Shown one piece after another: positions 44,968 through 56,010 of a stretch of DNA of 64,000 nt. Position 1 is the first letter of the stretch, and the number at the start of each line of letters is the position of its first letter. This DNA comes from Fragum whitleyi (taxonomy: Eukaryota; Mollusca; Bivalvia; Cardiida; Cardiidae): the NCBI GenBank assembly GCA_948146395.1, contig OX411554.1, positions 37,239,730-37,303,729 on the forward strand. Direction: 5' to 3'. The notes below the pieces were generated by a model, which was not told the origin of the DNA, made no database searches, and was given only the letters and a program-made list of their open reading frames with translations. The translations under genes were made by a program, and so were the position numbers.

Positions 44968-45195
44968 TTAACCCCTTGCTGTTTAATCCCTGCTTTTTAT
45001 GTGCCTGTAATCTTATGTTTGAGAAAAAATTGTGAAAAAAGAAGAAATTGCTTGTGACAAGCAATTTCTTCTTTTTCCACACTATTTTCTACCCTACAGA
45101 ATGGTTATTTTTCAAATTAAATCCACTTTAATTTTCGTCTGCAAAACCTTTGAATTTGGACAGGTCCAAAATTTTGTAAAACAGGAAAGGGTTAA
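44968..45195 (+). mobile_element. Family C MITE (piggyBac-like), complete
   Basis: TTAACCCCTTGCTGTTTAAT ... AACAGGAAAGGGTTAA with TTAA both sides. The central hairpin is AAGAAGAAATTGCTTG/CAAGCAATTTCTTCTTT. A 75-aa frame across it is not a gene. Confidence 0.9.
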
Positions 45196-45456
45196 AGGCT
45201 TATCAGCATCTGTGTTAATTAACCCAGACTTGGGGGGCATCATAAAAAACACTGGTTAAATACAGCTGCTGTCAGATTCCTATGTTTTTACATAACTTGT
45301 AAATTAAACGAAAATTGGCTGTCAGGAAACAATGAGTGAAAGCAACAAACAAACCAGGAGCTTTTGTATAACTAAGTATCAACAAACTTTTGGTCGCCCA
45401 ACAAAACTATGTCTGGCATACATACTTATTATTCTCTTTATATTCTGTATACATAT

Positions 45457-45769
45457 ACTGTATTTCTACGAATAAACACTCCCAGGAGCTATACATAACA
45501 TGGTCAGGGAGCTTTTATTTAGTATGCATTTTCTGATTTAAATCATCTATCATTGAAATTGATGTCTTTTAGGCCCTTTTCCCTTTAATTTGAGGTGAAC
45601 GTCCTCTAAACAATCATATGAATAAATGATTGTTTAGAGGAAATTCATCTCAAATAAGAGAAGAAGTCTCAAAATGTTCCTAAAACTTAGGCATTTGAAG
45701 TGGGTTTTCTTCAAGAAAGTAGGGGTGCTACTATTAGAGAGGGCTCTATTATTAGAGGAAATACAGTAC
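45457..45769. mobile_element. DNA-transposon-like MITE with TACTGTATTTC ends
   Basis: Left ACTGTATTTCTACGAATAAA, right TTATTAGAGGAAATACAGTA. Inside are AGGAGCTATACATAACATGG, GGGAGCTTTTATT and a hairpin CCTCTAAACAATCAT/ATGATTGTTTAGAGG. A related fragment is at 28660-28815. Superfamily not determined (hAT is likely). Confidence 0.7.
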
Positions 45770-46200
45770 TTGGTTATAGCTTTACAGATATTTGCAAGTG
45801 TTTCAAACTTATCCGTGAACAATGCTTGAATTCATTGGTAAAGAAATTCATAAATTCATTGAAATTTATTTTTTTTACATGGATTGGGAAACAAATTCTT
45901 AGTTATATATATATAGTAGAATTTATCAATTTTAATACTTATCATTTTTTAACCATTAGGTTAAAAATCTGTATTCAAAATTCTAGAAACCCAGAAAAGC
46001 ATAAAACAGATGTGTGATTTTTATCTAATGCCAAAAAATACAAAATTGAGAAAAAACACTGATGATTGAAATCATGTGCAGATTGAATATCTTGACATTG
46101 ATAATACCTGAGCATTTATCCCATATATCATACTGCAAAGCTTCAAATTTCTTTGGCATTGAGTCGAGCCATTGAAATTTTGTGTATGAATTTCAAGCGG
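45770..46200. other. Non-coding AT-rich spacer
   Basis: A 105-aa plus-strand frame (45700-46017) begins inside the preceding MITE and runs through AT-rich sequence with no recognisable domain. No gene is supported. Confidence 0.45.
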
Positions 46201-46364
46201 TTAAAGTAGTGGACCCATAATGATTCCGCAACGTTTCAGAAGTAATGAACTTTGACAGTTTAACCGAGGTTTCCTAACGATTTTCATTAGGAAACCTTGG
46301 TCAACATTGTGAAAGATCATGTGTTCTGAAATGTTGCAGAACTATTATGGGTCCACTTCCTTAA
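46201..46364. mobile_element. Family L MITE, complete
   Basis: TTAAAGTAGTGGACCCATAA ... TTATGGGTCCACTTCCTTAA, with TTAA at both ends. The centre is GGTTTCCTAACGATTTTCAT/TTAGGAAACC. Confidence 0.85.
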
Positions 46365-46976
46365 TACAAAGCTATATTAAGTACCTTATCTACAATTTAA
46401 AGACTCTCAGCACATTCATGCACACACACCTGTTTTTCTCTCAAAGAAAGCTTGGATCTTGCTTAGTATTCAGCATGACAAGAATGCAGCCTTGTATCTC
46501 ACATTATTGGCAGAAATAATGATGTTTTGATGCAAATGAAACATGGAAAATCCCTCTCATCCCTACATGATGTCAACTATCATTCCATGTTTTTGTCACT
46601 GTCTTAGGGGAAGGAAATGTTTAATTCCCTTTCAGAGATCCTCGCTCTTAATCTTTACCAGTCTAAAATTTGGGAAAGCAGGAAAGGTTTTAGTTATATG
46701 CTTTACAACCCATTCATATCAAATAATAGCATCAACTATGATAAATATCAAAAAAGATTGAAGCTTTGATAACATGTAAATATAGACTCTATAGGGATTT
46801 TTAATCATTTTCATTGGCTGGTGAATAAAACCTTGTAACTACAGATTATTCAAGTTGAAGCTATCTGTGTTTTTGCTTGGAGCCCTGGACTTATTCAGAC
46901 CATTACACATGTAATTTGCATAAATTCATTTCATCTCTTTCAAAATTTCACAATTTCTGCGTCTTGATACCATACA
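46365..46976. other. Non-coding spacer
   Basis: Short frames (66 and 72 aa) only, with no recognised repeat or gene. Confidence 0.4.
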
Positions 46977-47282
46977 TGATGTGTTTGTGAAACACGAATG
47001 CCCCCGTAACAGCATTTTTTTCAAAGTTTGACCTTGACAGATGACCTTGACCTTGTCACATGACCTTGACTTTGGTACCAGCAGATGCGGATCATTGAGA
47101 TCCATCATCATGCCAAATATGAGCCTTGTATGTCAAATACTTTTGGAGAAAAGGCAAAGGTTATGTTTTCGGGTTAAGTTTTCGGACAGACGTATGGACA
47201 GACGGATGGACAGACAGACAGACAGACAGACGGACATGAGTAAAACAATATGCCCCCCATCTCTCGATACGGGGGCATAAAA
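46977..47282 (+). repeat. Family I element, best copy
   Basis: Inverted subterminal repeats ATGCCCCCGTA (46998-47008) and TACGGGGGCAT (47268-47278) are perfect. The middle has TTGACCTTGACAGATGACC, TTGACCTTGTCACATGACC and TTGACTTTGG, the tail ACAGACAGACAGACAGACGG. It ends GGGGGCATAAAAA. Non-autonomous, no ORF. Confidence 0.85.
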
Positions 47283-48220
47283 AGTTCCATTAAACACCAA
47301 ATATTAATTATCATGGCATTGTATTTTTGTGATTTTTTCTAGCACTGAACAGGCTTTAAGTTTGATTGACCCTATTATATCCTAATATACCCTTATTATT
47401 TTGGGAAACCAAATGATTTTAAATAATGCTTAAAAAAATGTGTGCAGGGCAAAAAACATTTCATAATTTTGGGAATATTGAGAAATCATACACTGCCTTA
47501 CATAAAAGAACATGTGTAAATCACATATCATTTCTTTAACATTTTGAGAACTTTTTCATCATAGATGCAGGGCTGGTGTTGTATCTTAAACATTTTTTGG
47601 GGGAAGTCCCTGAAGAGCAGCATGAAGAAGTCCCCAAAGAGCAGCATGAAGAAGTCCCCGAAGAGCAGCATGAAAAAGTCCAAATCAGGAGTAGATAACA
47701 AAAATATATCATATTTACAGCTTTAGAGCTTTCAAGCTATAGATAATACATTTTGATCACCAAAAGACAATAAACATTTATTAACAATACGTATGGAATG
47801 TTATAATAACAGCATTATCTCTCATCTGTAATCACTGTTTTTGCATCTCATTTAGACTCATTATTACAGCAAATTTCTGCAACAATCCACGCCAAACATG
47901 ATAACTTTAAAATGATATGAGAATGAAATAAATTGGAACCCAAGAGCACTCAAGAGAATTGTTTCCCTTTATTCTGCTGGATGTCGAAGTATGTAAAAAC
48001 AACACGAAAAGAAAATATCTCAAAATTTGGGAAATCAAGCTAGCTAAAGTTAGAGTTCTTGCACAGCACAATGGATAGCTGCCAAGTTTCAGGTCAATCA
48101 GACATGAGTTGACAGAGTTATGCTCCGGACAAAGAAGAGGACGCGGCCAACCTGCCGGATGTCCGTGCGCCATGGCTGATCACATATTAACTGTCCAGTC
48201 TTTCAATGAGCATATAAAAA
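47283..48220. other. Non-coding interval with a short tandem repeat and a family G fragment
   Basis: At 47600-47680 an approximately 28-bp unit, AAGTCCC(C/T)(A/G)AAGAGCAGCATG, is repeated about three times. At 47960-48220 a single-unit family G relative carries TATCTCAAAATTTGGGAAAT, GCTGCCAAGTTTCAGGTCAA, TTATGCTCCGGACAAAGAAG and GAGCATATAAAAA. Confidence 0.65.
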
Positions 48221-48344
48221 AAGTCATGAACATTAGCAAAAATATATTGTTAACATTTCTTAGAATGCTTAGATTTTTGAAGTTAGTAAACAATTAAGTT
48301 ATATACAAAGATAGTTTTCTATGTAACTGTCTATGAACCACATT

Positions 48345-48462
48345 GTAAAAGAGAGGTAATTTCTCTTAGTCTGGCAAGTGATATTTGGCTTTATTCTTTG
48401 TGTCTTCAGAAACAAAGAATAGCCAAATATCACTTTCCAGAGCAATTATCTCCCTTTAATAA
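48345..48462. mobile_element. Hairpin MITE ending AGAGGTAATT / AATTATCTCCCT
   Basis: Arms GTGATATTTGGCTTTATTCT and AGAATAGCCAAATATCACTT pair around a TGTCTTCAGAAA loop. The outer ends AGAGAGGTAATT and AATTATCTCCCTTT are inverted. No second copy in the window. Confidence 0.7.
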
Positions 48463-48749
48463 AATTCATCATCAGTAATGGAGTTATTCTTTGAAATCTT
48501 TGCATCGGAATACATCAGACACAAACAATGCTATATGATAATGTTGAAAGACAATTACTGCAGTTACAAAGCAAGCAAAAAGGTAACTGCACATGCCTAT
48601 GGATGTTGATTGCTATGGCAGGAATGTAGCAACATTACTACAGAATCATAGTGATTATTATTCTTGGATAAATGGCCTGTGTTGACATTACTTCTACTTT
48701 GAAATCATCATGAAATGGTATAGTTACTTGTTACAAGATACCTTAGGGC

Positions 48750-49990
48750 ACTGTCTTAATGGAGTTGGTAGTGCTATGGACTATTAATACTAATAAACTT
48801 TCGGATGAGACATTAAACCGAGGCCCTGAGAGACGGTGATTTACACCCAGCATGTTAAAGAACCATGGCGGATCTCTGCAGTAGTTTTGTCATGTATCCT
48901 AACACTATCCCCCGTAACAACTAACTGTCTCCTGGGGGCTTGGCTCATATGGGCATGTGCTACGGTAGCGCCGATAAATAAACGGAAATACACATGGACT
49001 GTCAGTCATGAGGTCCAGGGTTTGATCACCAAATGCCAGACTCACCCACTCCAACCATTTGTCTTCTACTAATGGATTAATAATCAAGACCTATGCAGTG
49101 TTGTGCCTAGGTCAGAATTTTTGGGGGACACAGGTGTCCCCCTACCTAAATTTCAAGGGGACATTGGGAAATTTTGGGGAACAAACTAAAACAACCGTTT
49201 CTACCTGTCAATAAGTTGTCTAATTTGAGAATAATTTTCTGTCCTGGCTGGATATCCATAGCCTCAATGCTGGTTTCAAGTCAAATTCTTTTGGAAATTT
49301 AGTTCCTTCCCTTTTTTGTGGAAGAAGATGACTGGGACATGTTGCTGTTTGCATCGGCAGACGTAGACAGCGCTGGATTGGGAGTTTTCGCAGCCGTCTC
49401 CGTCGATTCAGCGTCGTCTGCTAAGTTACTAATTTTTCCCTACATAAAGTCAGTCAAGTGCATCTGTCGTTTCGCCATTCTAATTTTAGTAACAATTTTA
49501 AGACTGGTTCTCGTTATTCTATATTAAAATCGGCTGAATCGAATGGTAATCTTTTGGGTCACAGTCAAGTTTTTGAAAGTGCGCTAACTACGCGATGTTC
49601 ACAATATTTTACATCAAAATCTGCAAAATTGAATGGTAAATTTCGGTTCACAGTCAAGTCTTTATGGGTGCACCATGTACGCGTATCAATAGACAATGCG
49701 TGAAATATACTATCATAACAAATATAAACGCCGATCGAGCAGGACTTTTCTTGTAAGTATTACGGAAAATAAAAGATCGTGGAATTCTAAGTGCGCCCGA
49801 AATCCCGCAAAGGCTTAGATTTTAGGGGACATTGGGAATAAATTTGCGGGAATACCGCTATGGCGCGGCCTGGGCGCAACACTGCCTATGTGGAATTGCA
49901 GCTGGAGGCTAGGAAAGGATGTATCATCAGTACCAGATGCAAAAAGTATAAGGAATCCATTGTAAGGTGCTTCAGTCGTAAAACCCCATT
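48750..49990 (+). repeat. SINE-like composite interrupted by a hAT-like element
   Basis: CGAGGCCCTGAGAGACGGTG and CATGTTAAAGAACCATGG precede a tRNA-like GAGGTCCAGGGTTTGATCAC block. The type 1 body (ATTAATAATCAAGACCTATG) then breaks at 49095 and resumes at 49885 (CCTATGTGGAATTGCAGCTG, GAGGCTAGGAAAGGATG), ending AAACCCCATTCAAACAATCA. Confidence 0.75.
49096..49884. mobile_element. 789-bp hAT-like element inserted in a SINE
   Basis: Inverted ends CAGTGTTGTGCCTAGG and CCTGGGCGCAACACTG, flanked by direct repeats CCTATG (49090-49095 and 49885-49890) that come from the SINE body. GGGGACATTGGGAA occurs near both ends. The interior is richer in CpG than the surroundings (for example GCAGACGTAGACAGCGCTGG, CGTCTCCGTCGATTCAGCG). 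Frames of 69-81 aa inside show no recognisable transposase. Confidence 0.85.
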
Positions 49991-50656
49991 CAAACAATCA
50001 AGATACTTTACACTCAAAGCCATCTCTTAAATACTAGTATATCATAAGAAATGAAAGATGTAAATAATATCGAAATTCTAAAAGCCTGATTTAGCCAGAG
50101 CTTCAGAAAATGTCAGTAACTTCTAAACTAAACTGACTTCCACTGAAATACAGTCTACGAGGAACCCCTAGCCTTCCTTCAAGCTTTACTGAATAATTTA
50201 AATTAGCTTAGAAACTGTCAGACAAGCTCTTTTTGGCACTGTGGATATTTTCTTCCAAAACTTTGTAACTACCACTTAGTTACAAGATTTGAGCAGATAA
50301 CCAATTTTTTTTTTTTTTTTTAGTTTCTGACGCCTTTAATCAAATTTCAAAATAGGGAATATTTTTTCCAATAAAGGTATTGATTCTTATTCCAGTAGAC
50401 AGTCTTTACTACAAAACATGTTATATAACTTCATTATCATCAACAACTTCCTTCTATTGACCTTTAATTTTTCACTTGAGGGCACTTCAATGATTTTCCT
50501 TGTAGCCTAAAATATGTTTGCCTCAATCCTTGCAAACTTTGAAGTTACAAGTAAGTCAACGCTTATCATACTGAACCCGATATTTCCTGCAATTGGCATG
50601 GACAAAATCAGTCTGCACATATGTGCAGTCTGATCTTAGTCAGTATTCCCTGATTT
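49991..50656. other. Non-coding spacer with a family E fragment
   Basis: TATCATACTGAACCCGATAT through GCACATATGTGCAGTCTGAT at 50565-50650 is a diverged left half of family E, directly beside the next copy. Confidence 0.6.
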
Positions 50657-50906
50657 TCTACCCTTGTCATGCTGAACCCGGAATATTCCTGTGTTGACAG
50701 GAGGTATAGACAAAGATCAGCCTGCACCTATGTGCAGTCTGATCTTAGTCTGCACCACCTGTCTCAACCCTTTCAAGGCAGAATTGTTAATGAATTTAAT
50801 CTTCAAAAAGAAAGATTACCTACACCCTTGGATTCTAGGGCTTTCAGTACTTTGATATGAGTGCAATTCTGAAAGAGGATTTTTAATTCAGCATGACAAG
50901 AGTTAA
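50657..50906 (+). mobile_element. Family E MITE
   Basis: TACCCTTGTCATGCTGAACC ... TTCAGCATGACAAGAGTTAA. The interior matches other copies, with GCACCTATGTGCAGTCTGAT. The left TTAA has mutated. Confidence 0.85.
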
Positions 50907-51344
50907 GACTCGGATCAGCTCTAGCAGATCAGAATCCTCACTCCTCTCAATTATAGCTTCTGATTCTTACTGCCTGCTCACAATCAGAGTCTTTTTTAAT
51001 GCACTACAATACATGGCTGTTCATACAACACAATGTTTGTCCATCACTCATATGAAATTGTTGGAAATGTCACACACATGCTCTTTAAGCCTTTGACAGG
51101 AGTCAGCAGACTGTGCACATCTACTTCAAGCGCTGACAAAAACTTTGAATGCAGAACAACAATGTGAAATAAAAAAGTTTAAAAACAACACCATCACAAG
51201 AAAATTATCATAGCTCCAATCAACTGTTTTCTATTTTTTGCACATGCTTAAGGCATGCTATGTTAATGAAAAAATGTTTTGGTTTCAGTTTCAAAAAGAA
51301 TTGAAAACCCTGAATCCCCTTCATCCTAGACTATTTTATGTTTG

Positions 51345-51623
51345 TTTGATTGATTGATTGAATGGAGTTTTACTCCGCTTTCAACATTATTTCAGTTATA
51401 TCGCGGCGGCTTGAGCACCTAACAATGGTTTCCTGGTATTTCTCTCACCAGTACAACCACTACATCCTTTCCTAGCCTCCAGCTGCTATCTCACATAGGT
51501 CTACAATTATCAACCCATTGGTGAAAGACAATTAGTCGGAAAGACTAGTGCCGCCTTCGGGGATCGAACCCGGGACCTCTAGACTGGCAGTCCGATGCGC
51601 TACCAACTGCGCTATGACGGCTG
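51345..51623 (-). repeat. tRNA-derived SINE, type 1, best copy
   Basis: On the minus strand: GCCGTCATAGCGCAGTTGGT, AGCGCATCGGACTGCCAGTC and GGGTTCGATCCCCGAAGGC (good A and B boxes), body CCAATGGGTTGATAATTGTA and AGCAGCTGGAGGCTAGGAAA, 3' end AACAATGGTTT... to ATTCAATCAATCAATC. A and B boxes match the pol III consensus, which supports tRNA ancestry. Confidence 0.9.
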
Positions 51624-51626
51624 AGG

Positions 51627-52280
51627 TTTAAAACTGCTTTCCACCATATTTCAGTCATAGTTCAGAAGCTGGAGCACCTAACAATGGATAACCTGAGGTA
51701 CATATAAGAGGGGACAAAGCCAGTCTAAAATCGTAATTTCTCATTGAAACTCTATGTTGTTGGTACTCATTTGAATCGTCTTGGCAAGACGATTCAAATG
51801 AGTACCAACAATATAGGATTTGTGCAAGTTTAAGTGACTTAATCTATTCTGAAATCCAAAATACACCCTTTATCTATAGCCATGGATTCCTGACATTTCT
51901 CACACCAGTGCATGCACTTATAGACTGGCCTTATGTGTTTTTATTCACTTTTTCATATTTTTGTTGTAGTTCCATCACAAGCCTCTTTAATCCAAGTTTA
52001 AAATTAAAAGAACTGAACAAAAACTTCTTCTTCTCAGAGACAGGGGACATAATTGAAATTCTTGCAATGGCTTTGTCCCATTTATTTCCCTTCGAAATAA
52101 ATACTGTAAAGAAGAGCTTGGCAGCCAGACTAACTACCACTATATATTGTTTATGAGCCTCTGGCTGCTCATGCATCCAATTTAAGTTCATGATTATCCA
52201 CTGATTGGTGGGAGACAAATGTCAGAAAGCATATATGCCGCCACTGGGGATTGAACCTGCGAGACCCCATAATTGAGAGA
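51627..52280 (-). repeat. tRNA-derived SINE, type 1, interrupted twice
   Basis: AGCTGGAGCACCTAACAATGG stops at about 51690, where a family F MITE begins, and resumes at 51883 with ATGGATTCCTGACATTTCTC. It stops again near 51912 and resumes at about 52152 with GAGCCTCTGGCTGCTCATGC, GGTGGGAGACAAATGTCAG and GGGGATTGAACCTGCGAGAC. The second insert (51913-52151) is not identified. Confidence 0.7.
51694..51882. mobile_element. Family F MITE with a perfect 25-bp-arm hairpin, inside a SINE
   Basis: TGTTGGTACTCATTTGAATC... and its exact inverted copy are separated by GGC (51757-51809). Ends are GGTACATATAAGAGGGGACA and ACACCCTTTATCTATAGCC. SINE sequence flanks both sides. Confidence 0.85.
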
Positions 52281-52494
52281 CACTCACACATACTGCTGTG
52301 ATTACCTATATAACAAACTTCTGCTATATACTAAGATCCTTCATCACATAGCTGATGCTGGAACTTGAGTCTATTTAAAACTTTGTTAAAAGTGACATCA
52401 GATTATTTAAAACAAATGGAAAAGATAAAATAAAGAAATTTTTCAATGGATGTTTAAAAGGTATTAAAGTCATTTTGCAGGTTGAAAAAAGGGT

Positions 52495-52555
52495 GAATAA
52501 AGGAGAAATTGCTCGCTATAAGCAATTTCTCCTTTATCCAACATTTTTTGAAGTT
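52495..52555. mobile_element. Small hairpin (GAGAAATTGCT arms)
   Basis: AATAAAGGAGAAATTGCT and AGCAATTTCTCCTTTAT pair around CGCTATA. The core resembles the central hairpin of family C (GAAGAAATTGCTT) but the ends were not found. Confidence 0.6.
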
Positions 52556-52953
52556 CCATCTCTCGCAGACAACAAAATTGGAGAGTTATGTAATGCAACA
52601 GCTTTCCCAGTATATGAGTTAAGGAGTGAAATCAATTAACCTGTAATTTTCAAGGTATTGAAGCAAAGTGTGTATCCCAAACATCTGGAGATTAAACTCA
52701 TTCTCCGTAATTTAAGACTTTTTCACTTTCATTCAGTAACATGTGTTAAATATTACTTCACTTTTCAATTTTCAACCACTCAAAACTTATCAAGTGAAAA
52801 AGAAAAAACATCTGTGTACCCTTTTTGTTTTTTCCTAGCTATTTTTGTGAACAAGATATATTTCAAGCATCAATCCTTAGATGTGCAGTGCCAGATACAG
52901 AATAATGGTTGACCTATGTTAAAATCTTGCCTCCCCCATTATTTTCAGGGCAA

Positions 52954-53252
52954 ACAAGATGTGTTTGTGAAAAAAGAATGCCTCCAAAACAGCATATTTT
53001 TTCACAAATTTGACCTTGACAGATGACATTGACCTTATTGAATGACCTTGGTACCAGCAAATGCCTATCATTTAAGTCTATCATCAAACCCAATATGAGC
53101 ATTGTATCTTGAAAGCCTTGAAGTAATTGGAAATGTTAAGTTTTTTGGTTAAGTTTTGCACACAGACAAAAGGACAGACAGACAGATAGACAGACAGACA
53201 GACAAGGGTAAAACAATATGTCCCTGATCTGTCGATGCAGGGGCATAAAAAT
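52954..53252 (+). repeat. Family I element
   Basis: ACAAGATGTGTTTGTGAAAA, AATGCCTCCAAAACAGC, TTGACCTTGACAGATGACATT, ACAGACAGACAGATAGACAG and ATGCAGGGGCATAAAAA. More decayed than the 46977 copy. Confidence 0.8.
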
Positions 53253-54315
53253 TAACAAAATGTTGCATTACAATGTGTAAAGATGGGTACATATGAGAGC
53301 ACAGTGACGATGCTCTACTTGCTTACACTAGATGCCAACTTTTCAGAGAATCCTAGTAGTACAGCTCCCCTCCCCCTCTCAGAGGTACAGGAAAGAAGGG
53401 TTAAAGCCAGTTAATATTTTACAATGAAAGCCTACATTGTCGGTATTCATTTGAATCATCTCGATGCAGGGTTAAAATCAGGAATAATGAAATGTTTAAA
53501 TCTGAAAACCAAAATACCTCTTTTTTCAGTCCCTTTGAACCCCCCCCCCCCCATTTTATTGTTCCGTGTTCAGGAAGAAAAACCTCTTAACAAAAAGTTT
53601 AAGAAGTAGTACCAAACTTTGCATGAACTTACCTATAAAATGAGGTTCCATTTTCAAACTTTATTTGCATCCTGAATTCTGACAATAACTCAATCCATTG
53701 GTCCAAGATAGCACAACCAAAAATCATTTCAGTAAACAGTAGGTAAAGATCATAACATATACCCTGTATGAAATGGAATTTTCCAGCAAATTTACATCCA
53801 TTTGGCAATAGAACTGAATTTCTTCAAAAACAAGTTACTAATATTCCTATGTTTCAGATTAAGTATTGTCACAGGCAATCTCAATATTTCAAAATGCCCG
53901 AAATTCAGAAATCAGGTAAATTTGAAGGGAGGCTTAACATTTTAATCACAATTTATATTTAAATCTTATTGGCTTTTAAAGTTCATTCCAGGAGAAACTT
54001 AATTGAATAAGTTTGATCCTTTATTTCTCTGGATCTTAGAGCTAATTTAAATCATAGATTTTTACGGATCCCCACAAAAAGTAGTAGTAAAGTAGAGCAT
54101 TTCATGGGGGTGGTGTTAAAGCTTCACTGCAAATACTAGACTTAAATGTAACTAGAAACTGAATCAAACCAAAGCTTCAAAAACCACTGTCAGTGCCATT
54201 AAACTTGTATGTTAGGTGCTGGAGAATTTAACAATTTTGTCCTACAAATTTGTTCACAATGCATTTAGAGTTATCCCCCATAATGGCAGGTTATTAATTG
54301 GAAAGAACATATCGT
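53253..54315. other. Non-coding interval with a family F copy
   Basis: Family F at about 53380-53540 (GAGGTACAGGAAAGAAGGGT, CATTGTCGGTATTCATTTGA), damaged in its right half, beside a C13-class run near 53540. No gene seen. Confidence 0.5.
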
Positions 54316-54384
54316 TGGGTCAGTACAAAACAGTAGTAACTGCCTATATGTTTATAGGCAGTTACAACTGTTTCACGCTGAGTC
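54316..54384. mobile_element. Family B palindromic MITE
   Basis: TGGGTCAGTACAAAACAGTA...AACTGTTTCACGCTGAGTC, centred on AACTGCCTATATGTTTATAGGC. Confidence 0.85.
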
Positions 54385-54819
54385 GTTGATATATTCCTAG
54401 TTATCAGTAAATCCTTTTGCACATGGAAGACAACAACAGCAACAGCAGGAAGACTATAACAATATGTTGAGTTGAGACTCTTCGATAAAAAGCATTAGCT
54501 AAAAATGTCAAGTTGGTGCATGTTTTATGAATCAAGTAGGAAGTAAGTAAAAAATAATCATATTTCAAGTGGGAGAATTTATCAGGATTCCCTGGAAACA
54601 ACTGAATACGGAGACGCTTACGCTTTATATATATCTAAATTTATTTGTCCTTGGAAAATCCTGATGTATTTTTATTACTCTGTATTATCTGCAACTGCAT
54701 AAAAAAATATTTTTTGGCTTGTTTGAGCTATTGTGAGGGATTAGTATGTGGTCCACCAACAATATTGTCCATCATGTCCAAAGTTACTCAACCCAAATAT
54801 CTCAAAACTATAATCTGCA

Positions 54820-55012
54820 TTAACCCTTGTCATGCTGAACCCGGAATATTCCTGCTTTGGCAGGAGCTATAGACAAACATCAGTCTGCACATTTGTCAAC
54901 CTATATTCAACAGGCACAAAAAAGACTCAGGTCAGACTGTGGGACTTCACAGGCTGGCCAGAAGCTTTGCTTTGCGCAAATGTGAAATTGTTGGAAATGT
55001 CATGCTCTGCCT
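54820..55012 (+). mobile_element. Family E left half joined to a family M right half
   Basis: TTAACCCTTGTCATGCTGAA to CAGTCTGCACATTTGT (54820-54894) is family E. From about 54900 the sequence is family M (GACTCAGGTCAGACTGTGGG, AAATTGTTGGAAATGTCATG). The joint lies near the GTCTG/CACA palindromic motif that both families carry. Confidence 0.7.
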
Positions 55013-55693
55013 ATTTCTTTTTTTTTTTTTTTTTTTAAATCTCAATCATATTTTGTCACTATGAATAACCACACAGCCCTATTTGAGAATTTAAAGTTTC
55101 AAAATCTTCAACTGAACAAAGGTAAAAATATTAGGCCAAACTTTGGCCACACATACTGCACCTAATAATTCAATTTTTTTTATGGCTTAATGTCTCAATT
55201 TAAAACCTCCTTTGTCAAGTTTTGTCAAAATTGTGTCTTAATTTGCAAAACCTTAATCTTTCAAGGCATTTTTATAGTGCCGAAGAAACTTGAGTGTTAG
55301 ACCATAATCAATCTGCACCAAACAGTTTTGAATGTATTTGCATTTGCATCAGGTAAGACTAGATCAGCCTATAAACATATATGTGCTATCTGATCTTTGT
55401 CTAGACCAACTTTTTCTTCTATTTCATGGTAGAAATGCAACTTTAGTTTAAATATGTTTTTATTCCAGTGAGACTCAATGCTGCTTGACAGTTTTTAAGT
55501 CATATATATAGGCTCTGGATCACAAAACCATGGAATTCTGGCATTTCTCCATGGCAAAAGCGCTTTTTTTCAATTGTATCATCCTATCTGAGCCTCAAGT
55601 TGCTCATTCTACATAGGTCTAAGATTAAACAACTATTGGTCAGAGACAAATGTCAGAAAAGCCACAATTTATAGATAAAAAATTGACATTTTG
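55013..55693. other. Non-coding spacer with SINE and E fragments
   Basis: A T21-class run at 55018. A family E-like trace near 55355-55400. A type 1 SINE fragment at about 55540-55665 (TGGAATTCTGGCATTTCTCC, CTACATAGGTCTAAGATTAA). Confidence 0.55.
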
Positions 55694-55764
55694 ATGGCTC
55701 AGTGCTTTACAGTTGTAACTGCCTATATGCTTATAGGCAGTTACAACTGTTTTGCTCTGAGCCA
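55694..55764. mobile_element. Family B palindromic MITE
   Basis: TGGCTCAGTGCTTTACAGTT...AACTGTTTTGCTCTGAGCCA with a perfect core GTAACTGCCTATA-tgct-TATAGGCAGTTAC. A family K right end (GATCACTCACTCAAACTTCT) follows directly. Confidence 0.85.
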
Positions 55765-56010
55765 TTGATTTGATCACTCACTCAAACTTCTGCGTCTATA
55801 ATCTGATGTTCAGACTTTCCAATCAAAAGAGGCAGACTGCAATCTGTTATTTGCTATTTTAAGTTAATGACCATAACCTTAGATCAAAGACCCATCAGTT
55901 CATTAAGTTGATTGATTTAATGATCTGCGTGCTCTAAGAGCTCTTCTTTATTTTCAATGGTCAATTTACCTTGTCCAAAATAATCACTGATTGATATAGC
56001 ATCCTTGAGC

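Noticed and set aside
49318..49703. Plus-strand frames of 69 and 81 aa in a GC-richer stretch, possible exon
   Set aside because: They lie wholly inside the 789-bp hAT-like insertion with defined ends and show no recognisable domain.
26880..53250. TGACCTTGACC blocks as individually functional nuclear-receptor enhancers
   Set aside because: They occur as part of one dispersed repeat family; site presence alone does not show function. Kept only as a testable idea in the findings.
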